The translations under genes and the position numbers were made by a program. Positions 34,687 through 47,810 of a stretch of 64,000 nucleotides of DNA are shown here, in pieces. How positions within the stretch are numbered: the stretch's first letter is position 1; each line of letters opens with the position of its first letter. The notes below the pieces were generated by a model. That model was not told the DNA's origin. It saw only the letters and a list, made by a program, of their open reading frames with translations, and made no database searches. This stretch comes from Berberis thunbergii (lineage: Eukaryota > Streptophyta > Magnoliopsida > Ranunculales > Berberidaceae): the NCBI GenBank assembly GCA_003290165.1, contig QNQO01006985.1, positions 248,001 through 312,000 on the forward strand, in the 5' to 3' direction.

Positions 34687-36690
34687 ATGGTGACAACAAG
34701 GTCTCGCAACAATGGAGATGTTGCGGAACCCTCGAATGCTCAAACCACCAGAGCGTCGCTCGTTCTGCCACCACCGCGGGAGGAACCCCCATGAACCCCA
34801 TGCTGGTGGAAACCGCGACGGACCCAAAGGTGGATCTACTGTCAACCCAGATGCAGCAAATCGCAGAAGCGCTGGAGGCACTCAAATAGCAGAATCCTCC
34901 GCCCAAAGAATAAATCACGAGCAGCTCCAGAGAACACGTTTAGGAGAGTCACGTTTCCCCAACAGCTTCTCAATGGATCAAAGGTGGAAAAGCTACCAAT
35001 AGAGTCCCAACATCCAGAGCCAACGGGCATGTCTCGCACAACCTTATCAGGAACGGGGCCACAAACCCAGACGTGTTGTTTAATCTCACGGTCCCTTCGT
35101 TCATGGATCATATCATGGATGAACCACTTCCGAAGCTTGAGTTTTACGATGGGACAGGAGACCCGTTTGATAACTTGGGCCACTTCCTGCACATTATGGC
35201 AAGGAAGGGCCTGATGCGATAATGTGTCGATCATTCCCTGCTAGCCTGAAGACATCAGCACTAACCTGGTTCCACAGTTTCTCTTCGAAATCTATCGATT
35301 CATTCCGGACATTGGCAACGACGTTCCACGCACGCTTTGTGGGTAGCCAACGAAGCAAGAAGGCTCCATTATCTGCTGACCCTGAAACAAAAAGAGAATG
35401 AGACGTTGAGGGAGTATGCCACTCATTTCAACAATGAGTTGAGTGATGACATTGTCGTCACAACTTTCCATTTGGGCTTGAGAATGGGTACGTTCTATGA
35501 TTTCCTTACTCTTGACCCCCCCAAATATTATGGCAGACCTTTTCAGGGATGCCGAGAGATATATCACTCTAGACGAAATGCAAGCCGCCAAGAGGGAAGT
35601 AGAGTAAGAGAAGAAGCCATTTGTCCCCAAGGACAAGAAATAAGGGAAGAATAAAGAGGACGAGGATGGGAACAAGAGGAAGCACACTGACAGCAAAACC
35701 GACTCGGGTTGCACCAAGCAGAACAAGGCCTCTAATTATATCGGGTCCAAGTCATTCATTCTTCTGAATACCAGTCTGTCCTACATCCTTGATTCCATCA
35801 AGGATTGGGAAGAGCTAAAGTGGCCGCCTAAGAAGTAAGGAGACCCCACTCAGCACGACAACAATAAATATTGTGCCTACCACAAGGAAGGCGGACATAA
35901 TAGTAAGGATTGCAGAAACCTCAGAGGAAAAGTCGAGTACTAGATCAGGAAAGGCAAGCTTAAGGAGTTCCTAGGCTCGGACAAGAGGTAGGGTCAAGCA
36001 AAGGTAAGAACAGACGTTGTCAAGGAGATTGAAAAAGAAGCATTTGGCGTCATTTATTTGATCCATGCGATTGGTCTCGAATGGGAACAATCTAACAGGT
36101 CTCGTAAGAGGACGCTGGCCGAGATGCGGATACCATCTCAGTATGAGAACCGACAGGTGCAGCATGCAGAAGTTCACATCCCAATCTCACTACTAACGTT
36201 CACTGAAAGGGATCTCCAGGAGGTACATTCTCCTCACAATGATGCCTTGGTCATATTCGCCCTCATCGCTAAGTACGAGGTAAATAGGGCCTTGGTGGAT
36301 ACGAGAAGCTGGCTCAATTTGTTGTTTCTCAGCACATTCCACAACATGCACTTACAGGAGAAAAACTTAACCCCCGCCACTCACCCCATGATCATATTCA
36401 GTGGAGAGAAGTGTTTCCTATCGAGAAAATATATCTAATGGTGGTAGTGGGAGAGCCACAATTGCGAAAGTACATTGTCCAAGAATATATGGTGGTTGAC
36501 GTTCCGTCCACCTACAACATTATTCTGGGAAGGTCGTGGCTTCATCATACGGAGGCAGTAGTTTCCACTCTGCACCAATGCATAAAATATACAGCTAACC
36601 AAGCCCAAGGAACTATCCGAAGAGATTAACCTGCACCAAGAGACTACCATTATGCAGCCCTGAGACAACTGAATTATTTCCAACTGCAAC
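34687..36690 (+). pseudogene. E5 gag-protease, decayed
   Basis: The start is MVTTRSRNNGDVAEP. The capsid region (about 35160-35570) holds TWFHSFSSKSIDSF, then FVGSQRSK, then an ETLREYATHFNNEL motif. A basic segment follows. A good zinc-knuckle-like YCAYHKEGGHNSKDC lies at about 35868-35912, then IRKGKLKEFLGSDK. The protease has ALVDTRSWLNLLF at about 36290, where the glycine of the D-T-G motif is arginine. It goes on with the LRKYIVQEYMVVDVP and YNIILGRSWLHH motifs. Frames change repeatedly. The region runs out near 36690, after which sequence belongs to the antisense aORF2 unit. Confidence 0.75.
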
Positions 36691-37389
36691 TAGGGCTCTC
36701 GGAACAAACATGTCAGGGATTGGGCCTAGACAAAATAGAAAAATCACTCAGCAAGGGCGGAGAAACCCCGACAACTGAAGTGCAGCTATACAAAGAGCCA
36801 GATTTTGGGGCTCGCGGTGCTATCCAAACCAACAAATAGCAAAGTAATGATACTTCAACAAATAGGCACCAATTCCAAAAGCTGATACTTAGCAAGGAAC
36901 TGTAGGCCAACACGAAGTCCACTATTTAGTACTTCGCTAGCTATGGCAAAACAAACACTCTGTTAAAGGGACTATGCAATCCAAGCCAGGACCATACGCG
37001 TCTTCTTCAAGAATGAATTAGTTTGATCCCCGCTCTGAATTATTTTATTTTGTTGTTTTGACTTTATTTATTGTTTTCTGTGTTTCATTTCAGTTTAGAA
37101 GAATTGTTCATACTAGACACATTCCAGAAATGAAACATATTTTATTGATTGCAACGCGAATTATTACAAAGCTTGTTGACCAACTAGAATGTCTGAGAAA
37201 TAAGGTGAAAGAACGCACTCATTTCATTGCTCCATCGAATCACCTCGCAAAGATGATTTGAAAGTAGCAAGCAAAGTACTTGAAGAGGGTTGTGAGTACT
37301 CCCTCGATTCTTTGCTCTGCCAATCTACCTCATGAAGAGGAGAAGAAATCAATAGAAAACTGACGAAAATATCCCTGAACAACGGGATC

Positions 37390-37794
37390 ATTGAGGTCTC
37401 ACAGTGTTGCCAAATGGGGGCGCCTCTCAAATGTGTAATGCCTGGGGTGATGCAGAGATACCACCCCAGAAACGAAAGTCACGACCTCCAATGCTCCCAT
37501 CGATCATAAACTAAATGCAAGGATAGGACCATTCCCCGATAGCAGTAATGGATGAAAAAGTGTTTGAGCACCAAAAAATGGAAGACAGACCTGACCTCCG
37601 AAAGGAAGTCTATAACTCTTATTCACAATATAAGAAGGTAATACAAGATCTCATTGGATCAATCAGATGCCCACCCAGATCAGGTGGCACTGCATAATAG
37701 CAAGTCTTATTAAGACTCATCGACACAAATGTTAGAACATTCAAAGAAAATTCTCTGTAAGATGCATTTGATTAACATGCTCTATTATTGTCAT
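37390..37794 (-). pseudogene. E5 aORF2, heavily decayed
   Basis: The ATG at 37794 lies in the conserved TTCAAGCATTGCAATG context that precedes E3 aORF2. The core near 37690-37610 aligns with E3 (CCACCTGATCTGGGTGGGCA region), but stops occur early. The conserved poly(A)-signal context follows at about 37139-37158 on minus. It counts as a third independent copy of this antisense unit. Confidence 0.45.
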
Positions 37795-38141
37795 TGCAAT
37801 GCTTGAACAAAGAATGATCATCCTATATTTGAGCATGATGGTTTACGAAGTAGCATCAACCAACAGTTACTTCGGCATTAAATGTCGTACGGAAAATTGG
37901 GAAACAACAGTTCCAATTGCAATTGCACAAGTCCACATACTTCGAATTAATGACCCTAAAAGCAGCCCCATTAACTGGGGGAGTAATCGATACTGAACCA
38001 TCTCGCAATATGTGTCGTATCTCTGGCATGCTGATCTACAAAGGTTTTTTCTAATTGGGCCCCTCTACTAATGGGCCTAAACTTATGCCCTTCCAGATCC
38101 AGCCCAGCACATGCAAAGGAATAAAGAGTAAAGGTCAAGAG

Positions 38142-38673
38142 TACAGGTGGGCCAAAACCGATTTAAATTCGGTTAACCAACTGAACCGATTTTCAAATTC
38201 GGTTCGGTAACCGAACCGAAATATGAGTAGAAAGAAAATAATTTAAATCAAACCAAACCGATTATAAACGGTTCGAAATCGGTTTACGATTTTGAACTGA
38301 CCGATTTATAACCGAACCGACCGATTAATTAGATATATAAATAACAAAATAACAGGTAGGCCTAAACTTATGCACTGCAGTACACCCTGTTGCATTGAAT
38401 CACTCCCTACTCTCAAAGTTTTCAATTTTGGGCTAAAAATTGGGTCTATAAAAAAATTGGGTTTGTAAAAAAATTGGACATGTTTTAATGGAAGTCTTTC
38501 TAATGCTTGAGCCTGAAATTTCGGCCCAACCGAACCGAACCGATCCGAAATTCGGTTCAACCGAATTCATTGGTTTACAAATACAAAATTCGATTTCGGT
38601 TTTGGGCAAACCGAATGAAATCGGTTCAAAATCGGTTTGGGGATCAAAACCGAATCGACATTGCCCACCCCTA
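38142..38673. mobile_element. Non-autonomous hAT-like element nested in E5
   Basis: The 532-bp unit starts TACAGGTGGGCC and ends TGCCCACCCCTA as inverted termini. It is flanked by perfect 8-bp repeats GTCAAGAG at 38134-38141 and 38674-38681. The interior is dense in CGGTTCGGTT and AACCGAACCG motifs in both orientations, a composition familiar from non-autonomous plant hAT elements. It has no transposase, and it is younger than E5 because it sits inside it. Confidence 0.85.
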
Positions 38674-38879
38674 GTCAAGAGAGCCCATGGAATAAGGAGC
38701 GCGCCTACAGAGTATTATCAATACATCCAAAGCATCAACCTTATTATTCAGTTGTTGTTTATTAAAGCCGGTCAATCTATTATTGGTCTGATCAATCGAT
38801 CCAACTCTGGAATCAGACCACCAGGCGAGCTAAGTAAGTCAGGACACCCAAGTCAGACTTACACACCCAAAACCATATT

Positions 38880-40010
38880 CTGACCAAAGCTTAGTCAGCC
38901 TCAACTGATTACAATAGCATTTGGTCCGCTCTAACACCTAGCCTGCCAAAAGCGGACGACGATGGGTTAGAAAATGGGAGCTTAGTCAGTGTTTTTAATA
39001 CCTAACCGTGATGGCTTGTTAGGGACCATTGTCCAACTGTAGATAATGGTCTCCGAACCTAACCAAAGTTTAGTCAATTTCGACCTGTGACAATAGCTTC
39101 TGGTACGCTTTAATGCCCAGTCCGTTAAACTAAACGGGTGTCAACGGTTTAGAGAATGGCAACTTAGTCAAAGCTCTAGTGCGTGATCGAGACGGCTTGT
39201 CGGGGATCATTGTCCAAACATGGGTAATAGTGACCGAACTTGACCAAAGCTTAGTCGGTGACGACCAATGACGATGGCTTCTGGTATGCTCGAAGCCTAG
39301 TCTGCCAATAACGGATTCCAACGGCTTGGAAAGTGGGAGTCTAGTCAGTGCCCTCAACGTATGGTTAAGATGACTTGCCAGGGGTTACTACTCATATCCA
39401 GACAAAGATCGCCAAATCCCGACCAAAGCTTAGTCAGTGGCAACTAATGACGATGGTTTTGGTCTTCTCGAAGCCTAGTTTGCTACATGCGGATTTCAAC
39501 GGCCTACATTGTGGGAGATTAGTCAGCGCGACGATGTCTGACCGTGATGGCTTGCCAGGGATCATTGGCCGGTTACAGACAATAATCTTCGAACCATGCC
39601 AGAATTTAGTCAGAACAATTGATGATGATAACTTTTAGCTTTCTCCAATTCCTAATCCGCCATGTGCGGTTCAAGAAGGGTTGGAAAGTGGGAGTCTAGT
39701 CATTGCCCACACACCTTATCAAGATGGCTTGCCAGGGACCACCATGGTCTCCAAAACCTGATCCCAGTTTAGTCAGTTATAACTTGTGATAACAACCTCC
39801 GATCAAACTAAGCCTGTTCTACAAATAACAAGCAAAGACGAGTCAAAAGTCTGGTCAGAGCTCTAGAAGCTCGACTCAGACGACTCACGGGGACTATTGT
39901 CCAATCATCTACAACGGTGCACATGTTGGGACCACAGTCTGACTAATTTGCTTCTAACAGTAACAACAACTGTTAGTTCAACATACATCCAAGCCGCCAG
40001 ACAAAGGGTG
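38880..40010. repeat. E5 tandem array, about 178-bp units
   Basis: Units are in inverted orientation relative to E1 and E3. AACCAAAGCTTAGTC-type and GAAAGTGGGAG-type blocks recur about every 178 bp with GACAATGGTCCCTAACAAGCC-like blocks between. About six diverged copies are present. Confidence 0.85.
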
Positions 40011-40243
40011 TATTACACTCCCCGGTCTCTAAAAGAATTCTAACCAGAATGGCACGAACTATTGCAGCACAAGAAGTCAAAACTCTCACGAGCAAATCAA
40101 TTATAAAGCTTCCTGACCTAGCAGAGCCTCTTGTCTGACAGTTCAAAATAAGGCAAAGTAGATAAAAGCTAGCTGAAAAGCAAAAAAAAAGTAAACTTGT
40201 ACAAAGTACTATTTATTTGCGAGCCAAAGGAAAAATACAAGGT

Positions 40244-42728
40244 TCACTCCTCATCGGGAGGAGAGTCGGATACAATAGAACTAGACTTATCAGAAGAAAA
40301 AACAGAAGACACCTCCGTATGTGCTGCCTCTCATTCATCCTCATCAGGATCGCCTTCCTCTTCAAACGGATTAGAAGCCACTCCAAACTATGTATATGCA
40401 ATCTCTTTATAATAGGAGAGATCCTAGTCAGGATGATCCTCCTTCATCAGATGCAACAGCTCCAACATTCCATGAACAACTCTGTTGAACTCAAACTTGC
40501 CCTAGGCCTTCAGAAGCTTCTTCTCGCGCACCCTTGATTCAGCAAGTTCCTGCTCCAGCTCACTCGACAGCATGTCAGTCTTGGACTGCTCAGCACTCAG
40601 CTTATCATTAACAACACTTAGCTCATTCTGTGCTAGAACGAACTGCTCTTCAGCGGTCCGCCCACTCTTGGCATTAAAATCAATGTCGGCCTCCAACTAC
40701 TGATATCAGACAGTCCATTCAGACTCCTTCTTGACCCTCTCAGTGTGCAGAGCCTGTAGTTCAGCCTGTACTCTAGCCATAGTCTCACAAGAAAACTGAA
40801 GTCACGATCGACAAGGTTCAATTCATTGTCGAACCAATCCCTCGCGAACATTGCCCTCGCAAAGCTGGACTCAAGCGCGTCCAAGTCAACCTTCTGAGTC
40901 TCCAACCTAATGCACCGGAACTGCGCTCCAGTATCTGAGTAAGCTTCAAGTTGCTTCCTCAATGACTCAATCTCGTAGAGAGTGTAAGAGTATGACTTCT
41001 GCAAGTTTGCAAAAACTCGTTCCATGGTATACCCTTTCTCATGAGCGGCCTCAACTTCAGTTCCAACTGCGGCCACTTGATTCAAGTATGACATCCCCAG
41101 CACGAGATGTTTCTGCCTTTATCCATATGTTCTCCCAGCGTCTCTCCCACTAACTCCGGAGCAAAGTTTGCCAGCCAGTCACTCCACCTGCTAATATGCT
41201 TCCTCGAAGTGTAAGAAATGTCAACTTTCTGATGCCTAGCTTGGTTGTTCATCCTTATTACGTTTGGAGCAAACAAACTGATCCAGGCATCCGGATGGAG
41301 ATCCTTTGGAACCGAAATCACCCCAGCACCGCCCTTAACTGTCTTCAATACATCAGAGCCCTCATCCACAGCTTTCCCTCTGTCTGCAACAGTCAGATCT
41401 CTTTCATCGCTATTTAAGCATCAGTTGACAAGGAAGAGGGAAGCGAGTTATTCCTTGGACCCGTTGTCAATTCAATATGGGGACGGGAACGAGATGGAGG
41501 ACAGTATGGGCGATACGAAGGAGACCCTTCACCATTAAGTCGACAATCAGACAACTCTTCAACAGGGTCATGATTTTGAGAAAGGCGAAACTCAAAGTCC
41601 TGTATTGAAAAGGGACGACCAGACGAAGCCACCACGCCCGCCTGCAGCAACATTTTGTTCATAACCTCTGCCTGCTTTATACTCAGTTTGGTTACGTCCT
41701 CCATGTCCACCATTTTTAGATACTCCCTCTCCAAGTCAGGAAGGGAAACATAGGCCTTGGCCTGAGCATCACAGCCCTCAGAACAACAGTCTCCAATTTG
41801 ACAGACAAATTGGGCATTTGCCCGATAACATCACGTCCCTCGGAAGAAACCAAGTGTCTGCGGCCAAATCTAGACGAAACATGTGGCCTCTTCAGAAGCA
41901 CAGAAGAAGGAAGCGCCTCATTTATTTATGCCCTACTAGAAGGGCTTGGAACTTTAATCTTAGGAAGTTTACTCTTCCTTGGAGCAGTCACACCTTCAGG
42001 CTTTGGCTTCAAAGCCCTAAAAAAAGTGGGAGCTTCATGCCAATGAGCCCACAGTCTGCTGCACTTGACATTAGAAGACAAAATGACATCCTCCATCTTC
42101 AAACGAGGCATGCCACAAAACGCATCCAGAGTCACTTTATCCTCAGTAAAAAGTGGTGAAGTTGGAAATTTTCCTACGAAAAGCGCAAAGGTCAAGCTGA
42201 CATACGGTTCACATAAGCAAGACCAGAAAAGGAATTGAACTTACTCAGCTGTCTGAATTCCCGCTCGATCGAACAATAAACAAGCTCAAAATACTGCGAG
42301 TTCGCAGGAGCCATAAAGCAGAACTTCTGCCAGAATTTAAAATCATCAAGTAGATTGCCAAAGCAGTCCGGCGACGTCAGCACATACACAACATACTCAT
42401 TTATCCGAGGGGAAGTAAGCAATTGCATCGCACTCGAAGATACTCAGACACCAGCGCCCTTAGCCCTAATCAGAATTGCAATCACAATCCTATACCCATT
42501 CGGCACTAGTTGGGTGGGAGCAATGCCGTGGTATGACAGGAACTCCCAAATCTCAGTAATAACAGGAAAGCGGATGCCCGACTGAAGCATACCTCGGTGA
42601 AGATAGATAAACCCCTCAACCTCAGGAGGGGACAACAACGTCAGATCGACGTCCATAGTACAGAGCACCAGATCATTAGAAATTCCATATGTTCTACGAA
42701 GGACTTCCAGATTTGATTCGGAGAGCAA
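40244..42728 (-). pseudogene. E5 aORF1: antisense Transposase_28-type protein, decayed
   Basis: The N-terminal start found in E1 is lost. The open part begins LSESNLEVLRRTYGI and carries GFIYLHRGMLQSGIRFP, then TQLVPNGYRIVIAILIRAK, the clearest Transposase_28 signature in the window. Exon 1 ends at a GTAAGT donor (42244). The best acceptor is at 42174, giving a 71-nt intron. Exon 2 reads PTSPLFTEDKVTLDAF and RLWAHWHEAPTFFRAL. The coiled-coil half follows with several shifts (EMDKGR, YTMERVFANLQKSYSYTLYE, LSAEQSKTDMLSSELEQEL). The acidic PPDEE tail ends at 40244, with AATAAA just downstream (40212-40217). Confidence 0.7.
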
Positions 42729-42964
42729 CCTCTCCTAAAAAAATAGTCTCTAAGATCAAAAGAGTAAAGAAGCCAATCTTTACAAAAATGATATCTATAT
42801 AGGAAATAGAACTCTCGTTTTTCTTCCTTTCAAGCAGACGCACACCCAATTAATGAAACTCGCTGCTTGAGAAAACAACTCATACTCAACCATCATGACC
42901 GCACAGTTACTTCATGAAATGACAGTGGACAGATGAGATGGTCCACCAACTCGGGGAGAGTAGC

Positions 42965-43655
42965 TGATGATACACCAAACCGCCCTCTGATCAGCTCGTA
43001 CGCATTGTCATGTTAATCTCGTCAACAAACAAAATAGGCCCAATTGCATGCTCAATCCAGTGAGGCCCAAACAACATTAAGCCCACTATTGGCAGATTCC
43101 AGAACGTTGTACCCGAATTGCAGCGCCTTAATAAACCCATACATCACACGATCAAGCCCAATACTCGTAAGCCCTGATAAGGCAAGAGTAAGCCCTGATA
43201 AGGCAAGTATATGGAAAATTGACCCAAGACAGGCGGGCTAGCAATACATCGGATCCGACTAGGAAACAAATACTAGAGTATAAGTCGGGCAATGAAACTT
43301 CCTTGCATGGACAACACTCAGGACGGAAAACCTCTTCAGCACATCTAAGAGCGCAAGTCGTGTAGGGAAATTTTCTACATGGACAGCTCCCAAACATGAA
43401 AGGATCTCCAGCAATATCTCTTTCCCTAAACTACGCCACCAAAGGCCTAGCCGAATAAGAACTCCCATACTATAAAAAGAAGATAAGGTCTATGAACTTG
43501 AGGTATGCTACATAATCCCAATTTATAGTTTTAAGCCTTATATAACTTAAGCATTGGAGTGCCATAAGCCGCCACACAATGGTCTTTGGCTCATGTGTGC
43601 TACTTGTGCAGGTTTAGGTAGCGGTGAGGAATGACAGCAGAAATTGATTACATCA
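42965..43655 (+). repeat. E5 3' LTR
   Basis: This 691-bp LTR starts TGATGATACACC and ends TGATTACATCA, followed by the duplication GTTGC. Confidence 0.9.
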
Positions 43656-43666
43656 GTTGCGACTTA

Positions 43667-43888
43667 GGGTCTGTTTGGTTGCACGGGAAATAGACATGAA
43701 AATTGAAACCATTCCCATGAATTTGATTCCGAGGCCCACCCCTCATACTTAAATTCCCATGAGTAGTGGGAAAACAATCTCATGAATAATCGGTTTCCTG
43801 TCAGTAATTAGACAACCAAACAGCGAAAATCTGCATAACATGGGAAATTGATTCCATTTCCCATGAAAATGGCTAACCAGACATACCC
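43667..43888. mobile_element. Tourist-like (PIF/Harbinger) MITE
   Basis: The 222-bp unit begins GGGTCTGTTTGGTTGC and ends GCTAACCAGACATACCC as imperfect inverted termini. The interior has complementary GGGAAATAG and CATTTCCCATG segments. Flanking TTA and ATA could be a decayed 3-bp duplication. No coding capacity is present. It lies only 11 bp from the end of E5. Confidence 0.65.
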
Positions 43889-45120
43889 ATAATTGAAATT
43901 TGGTGGGACGTGTAATTTTCACTGAAAGCAAATCCCTTTAGTTAAATGGAAAACGTTGAATTTGAGTGATATTTTTTAAACACTACCACAAAAATTCAAT
44001 AATTACGCAATATTTTCAACCAAAATCAAAAGCTACTAACATACTAAGGTACAATCAATTTTTTTTATTTTTTATTTTTTATTTTTTATTTTTTATTTTG
44101 TTTTAATCCTTAGCCAATTTATTATGTTATTGAAGTCACCCCAAATTTTATTTTACAAGACCTCCAAGCATTCAATAACTATTGAATAAGTTTTTCTTCA
44201 AAATTATTTATTACCCATCGAAACATTAAATTACCAATTGGTCCTTAGGTAGAATTATTTAACAATACTATCAAATTTGAAAATAAATTATGCATCCTTT
44301 TTTAAACCTCTAGAGCGCGAGGGAGGGAACTAATATTTATCCTTTTTTTTGTTTGTCACATTTAATATTACTATTTTTTCTCAAACTTTCAAATCGACAA
44401 ATAGATTAATATTCCTATGAAAATGATTATATGAGATAGGACGATTTAATGGTTCAACAACAACCAACTCATCAATAAAAAAATACCTTAAAATAAAAGT
44501 TTTTGATGATTTATATTTGAACAAACTATGAATAAACAAAGTAAATTCTCTCAAAATTATTGTATTAGTACTTCTATTATGCACATCCCAACAAGCCAAG
44601 TGACAAAATATGTCACGATAATTGTGCCAAAGACACGAACAAGGGTGGCATTCCGAAAGCATGACACAGTAGTTGTGTCTTCATGTTATGTGAAAAGTGA
44701 ATGAGCGTGCTAACGACATAGGTAATACACTAGTAATAAAATTATAATTAAAACAAACTAAAATTTTACATTGAATATTGAAAATGGAGAAAATGAAAAA
44801 ATTGTGGAGATAGAAATGTGGCAAAAATGATTTTGAAAGAGTAATTTATAGAGAAATAAAAAGTTGACCATTAGAAAAATATGTCGCACAAGCCTCACCA
44901 AGGCACTCTGCAAGTCTGGTTGTAGAGGGTTGTGTGAGACTTGAACGTGTCCGAGACTCAACATGGTGAGCGATTGTGATTGAATAAGGTTTGGGACTAA
45001 CTAGCGAGATAGCCGTCGTTGTGTGTCAGTAAGGAGCCTTGCCGGGGATTTAAAACAACCGATTGTGGATGCTCTAAGGAGTTGTGTTTTTTGTTGAGCC
45101 AACCACACCTTATTACTAAC
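43889..45120. other. AT-rich intergenic DNA
   Basis: No gene is supported. An (ATTTTTT)n tract lies at 44061-44099. Around 45035-45080 a GATTGTGGATGCTCT segment looks like a transposon end, but no partner was found. Confidence 0.45.
44061..44099. repeat. (ATTTTTT)n low-complexity repeat
   Basis: About five heptamer units of T-rich sequence. Confidence 0.9.
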
Positions 45121-45828
45121 AAAACCAAAACTCGAACAATGATAAAAACTAATGGCAACGACTACTCCACACCACCAAAAGCGTTTTCTAATACCATTTA
45201 ACTCTCCCACACCACCTAATTCAAATCAAAATGCAATCCCCTCCCCTCCCCCATTCGAATTTCTTCCCTCTCCCACATTCAAATCTCTTGCAAATCTCTC
45301 CCCACATTCAAATTGAAATCAATCTCTTCCATATCCCTCGAAAATCTCTCAAAATCCCCTCAAAATCGAAACCCTCAAAATCCCCAAAATGCAACCCCTC
45401 AAACGCAAAACCGACCCCAATTATTCTGTAAGTGAGCCATCCATTCTATCTTTGGGTTTAGGTTTATTGTTTGGATTGTAAGTGATTCATTCATTGTTTG
45501 TATTTGTTTCCATCTTTAAAGTAGAATTGTATATTTGTTATATTTTTTGTGCATTTATCGTTTATTCCGTTTCTTGGTAATGAAAGTGATTGCGAAGGCG
45601 GATTTGGTGGTCACTACGGCTCCAAATTGGTATTTTTCTTATTAGAATGTAGGGAAATGATATATATAATATTGTTTTACATCGAAATCATATAAGTTAG
45701 AAGTGGTTGGTAACCCTCGCATTGTCTACAACAATTCTTAAAAATTAGTAGACTTTATTGTACAAATAAATTGACTTAGTATTTGTTTGAATGTAATTTA
45801 TTTTGTTCCTTTTATTTGAAGGTTTATT

Positions 45829-47810
45829 ATGTCTTCTGTTGATCGTGATGTTGGTGGGGATGATCGAGGTGATAGAGGTCAAAGACGACCCATGACGGTG
45901 TCTCACCAAAAACAGATAACAAAAAGGGCAAAGAACAGGTAGAAAAACGAAAAAAATGGGAAAAAATAGGGAGAACAAAGTGAAGAAGAAGATGATAAGT
46001 GATCAAATGGGGATTCAAATAGATGCTAAAAAAGCAGGTAGACTAATAATTGTATCGCAAAGTCAACCCCAATCAGAAGGCCAAACAAGTTGGAGTAGTG
46101 AGGGTGTTGGACATGAAGATGATGAGTTATAGGAGGGTGAAAATGTGCATGTAAATGATGAGAAAGCAGGGGATGATGAAGAAACAAATGTAGATAATGG
46201 TAAAGAAAAAGGAGATGCTAGAGATTCTTATCCCGGTGGTCCTGTGGATTGTTCCACATTAGACGATTACCATGGACATATTTCTCGTGCCATTTGGGAT
46301 GATGAGCAAGTAAGTTAATATTTTTAGTTGGTTAAATTATATAAGCGTGTTATTTATATATATTTGGACATTAAATTACTTAATGTATATGTTTCTTGTA
46401 TTTAGGAACGATGCGCATTGCGATGTCAGCATCAATATAGGAACTTATTAGATTGGAATTTAAAACATGACCCGAAAGAAGTAAAGAGAATGATCTATAA
46501 TAGTGATTTGTATCTCTTGATTCAATATTGTAAGGATCGTCTTGAAAAGGTGACCATTTGTGCTTTCATGGAGCGTTGGCAACCTGAGACCAACACTTTC
46601 CACCTACCTGTTAGAGAGGTAAGCATCACCCTGGACAAGGTCTACCGTATAACTTATTTATCGATTGTTGGTAAGCCAGTTAGAACACCGATGAAGATGA
46701 CGGCAGATGAATGCGTTACATTATTGGTGAATGGTTTGTGGATTGAAAATAAAGAAGCAAATGTTTGTGTCAAGAAGAATGGCAGATTTGTGGAAATGAA
46801 GGTTATTCAGGACAACTGTTGTAGAATTGCTACGAAAACCAATTCTCTTCAAATGAAAAAACAAGTGTGTATGGGTTACTTGTTATTTCTTCGAGGTATG
46901 ACTATATTTGCTGATAAAAGTGGAACAAAGGTTCGGATTGAATATTTGAAGATGTTGATGAAGGTGGATGATGTTAAAAAGTATGCATGGGGCGTAGAAG
47001 CTTTGGCATTCTTGTTTTGTCAATTGAGCGGTGCTAACAAAAAGGGTACGAAGCATATTTCAAGATATTTGCCTATTTTGGAGGTATGTTTTGAATTTTA
47101 TATTTTGTTAATTACCCTCATAATATATAAGAATTTCTTAATATTTATTTATATTGTTTTCGTTTATAGGCATTGATATGTGATCACTTCAGACTTTGCG
47201 GTAATGCAAAACTGAAGTGGGATGCTAGTCTCCCACCATGGCTAAGTGAAAACCACCACAAATTGTAGGGATTTTGGACGAACAAATCATCACTCTTAGA
47301 TAGCATCTCGATGACATGTCTCATGAAGAGGTAAATATGCATATTTAAGTTCAATAAAAGTTTGTGTATGATGTGTCATATATTAATAAGTTTCAATTAT
47401 TATAATTCGCAGGTACTTTGGGACCCTTACGTGGAGTCCAAGGGAAACACTCCCATTCATGGCATTACATGGTTCACAGAATGTTTGTTATGCCTCGATG
47501 TAGAAGAACCCTATCACCTCAATAGAGTTGTGAGACAAATGGAAAAGGTACAAGTCATCCCTAATCTTCCAATCCAAGCCCAATTCAAGAATAGAACTCG
47601 ATCGGGCAAGCATTATTCCGTGAAGTACGAGGTTTTGTCTTCGTTTGCTGAAAGGTGGCATTATCATGTCGTGCCAACAAACGAACAAAGTGCGGCCGTG
47701 AAGCTTCCATGAGATTGTAGGAAGGATTACTTGGACTGGTTTCACCGCATTAGCCATCCCTTCATACAACCACTAAACAAGAAGAGAAGTCATCCCCTAA
47801 GAAGACATTT
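45829..47810 (+). pseudogene. Plant mobile domain (PMD, PF10536) protein of the MULE
   Basis: Probable first exon: from MSSVDRDVGGDDRG, with several stops, to about 46311 (AIWDDEQ before GTAAGT). The second exon is open to 47083, containing ERCALRCQHQ, AFMERWQPETNTFHLP and REVSITLDKVYRIT. That is the PMD core pattern (ERW.PETHTFHLP.GE.TITL.DV). GT-AG introns at 47084-47169 and 47331-47412 fit the reading frame closely. A TAG interrupts exon 3 (47266-47268). The final part has WHYHVVPTNEQSAA and DYLDWFHRISHPF, also PMD-like. PMD proteins occur both in transposons and as domesticated nuclear proteins (MAIN/MAIL). Here the MULE context argues for a transposon-borne copy. Confidence 0.75.

Larger units (their letters stand above)
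33909..43655 (+). mobile_element. E5: complete non-autonomous LTR retrotransposon
   Basis: The 9,747-bp element has its sense on plus. The duplication GTTGC lies at 33904-33908 and 43656-43660. Order: 5' LTR, primer site, gag, protease, antisense aORF2, a nested hAT element, 178-bp array, antisense aORF1, polypurine tract (about 42948-42964), 3' LTR. The plan is that of E1 in the opposite orientation. No reverse transcriptase, RNase H or integrase was found. Stops in every frame mark it as inactive. Confidence 0.9.

Noticed and set aside
1649..43655. Interpretation of the alternating LTR orientations as a large inversion
   Set aside because: Each of E1, E2, E4 and E5 has its own perfect 5-bp duplication, so independent insertions explain the orientations.
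45035..45080. Possible MITE end (GATTGTGGATGCTCT)
   Set aside because: The opposite end and a duplication could not be found.
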